From Himantopus leucocephalus (Eukaryota > Chordata > Aves > Charadriiformes > Recurvirostridae), in NCBI GenBank assembly GCA_003993805.1, contig RSEF01000012.1:4761948-4825947 (forward strand): DNA of 64,000 bases, written 5' to 3'. A program made the translations under genes and the position numbers. Shown here one piece after another: positions 63,630 through 64,000 of the stretch. The notes beneath the pieces were generated by a model, which had not been told where the DNA came from, ran no database searches, and saw nothing but the letters and a program-made list of their open reading frames with translations. Position 1 is the stretch's first letter. The number at the start of each line of letters is the position of its first letter.

Positions 63630-64000
63630 AATTTACCAATAATATTCTATGCAAGCACGCTCTGAGGGGTCAACATGACACACCTGGGAAAGCAACCTGA
63701 GGCCATAACTGTATGATGGTTGAAATACAAGCTGCAAATCGCCTGTACCTTGTAGCTAGGTATGTTTAGGTTTAAGGAGAAGAGTAGATGATCACTGTTC
63801 AAGGATTTGGGAAGGAAATGTCATCAAGCAACATTCACAGGCAAAATACAAAGTAAAAAAAAAAAAAAGGAAAAAAGGACTACTGAGCACTGCTGATGGC
63901 AGATGCTGGTTGAGCAGGATGCAAATTGCAATCAACCCTTTACAAAAATAACTGGAACAGACTTTGTCTTCTATTTGGAGAATTATCCTTTTGAATTTGC
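63630..64000. other. non-coding end of window with A run
   Basis: A run of 14 A interrupted by GG lies at 63855-63876. Nothing else is recognised. Confidence 0.6.

Noticed and set aside
1..64000. CRISPR arrays, operons, phage or other microbial defence systems
   Set aside because: No spaced direct repeats, no dense coding and clear avian CR1 elements; the window is vertebrate.
1..64000. Endogenous retrovirus
   Set aside because: No paired LTRs and no gag, pol or env-like translation were seen. The RT-related sequence present is CR1 LINE.
1..64000. tRNA or rRNA genes
   Set aside because: I found no A-box/B-box pair with a cloverleaf-compatible flank and no rRNA-like segment by eye; tRNAscan-SE and Rfam searches would be decisive.

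Overview
The window is bird genomic DNA: AT-leaning, CpG-poor, almost without protein-coding sequence. Bird origin is shown by the CR1 LINE family. Three pieces carry the CR1 3' end, which has a 'ggttggaagggacc'-type stretch followed by an ATTCTATG-like end unit, or its reverse complement. Two of these pieces also translate into recognisable CR1 ORF2. The species cannot be told. The sequence is a draft assembly: both internal gaps are exactly 100 N (12996-13095 and 52638-52737), the usual placeholder for unknown length, and both lie inside CR1 copies.

Layout. 1-12941 is single-copy non-coding DNA with low-complexity T/G or A/C tracts (1182-1264, 4768-4846), a small dinucleotide run and one 27-bp micro-exon-like segment (11319-11345). 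12942-13649 is a minus-strand, 5'-truncated CR1 holding the C-terminal end of ORF2. 13650-30680 is again single-copy DNA with one short tandem duplication and a few short open frames. At 30681-30884 there is a diverged inverted repeat of about 100-bp arms, each arm with a splice-acceptor-like tract at the same place. 31551-32600 is purine-rich and contains a promoter/first-exon-like patch and a possible very old interspersed repeat. 36449-36523 and 54025-54176 look like ancient MIR SINE fragments. 45641-45814 is the most protein-like short reading frame, directly after a splice acceptor. 49371-49589 is bounded by strong splice sites but has stops in all frames. 52597-53732 is a second, larger minus-strand CR1 with the endonuclease half of ORF2. 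A CR1 tail lies at 59275-59366, beside a GC-rich patch (59529-59745) with splice-like sites on both strands and a CTCF-like motif.

I recognise no complete host gene, tRNA, rRNA, CRISPR array or microbial-type system. The window is best read as intergenic or intronic DNA. Possible exons are flagged at low confidence: splice-like motifs and open frames of 60-140 codons are expected by chance in 64 kb of AT-rich DNA. The observations most worth checking are the inverted repeat at 30.7 kb, the open frame at 45.6 kb, the splice-bounded segment at 49.4 kb, and the CR1 gaps, one of which probably hides much more than 100 bases.
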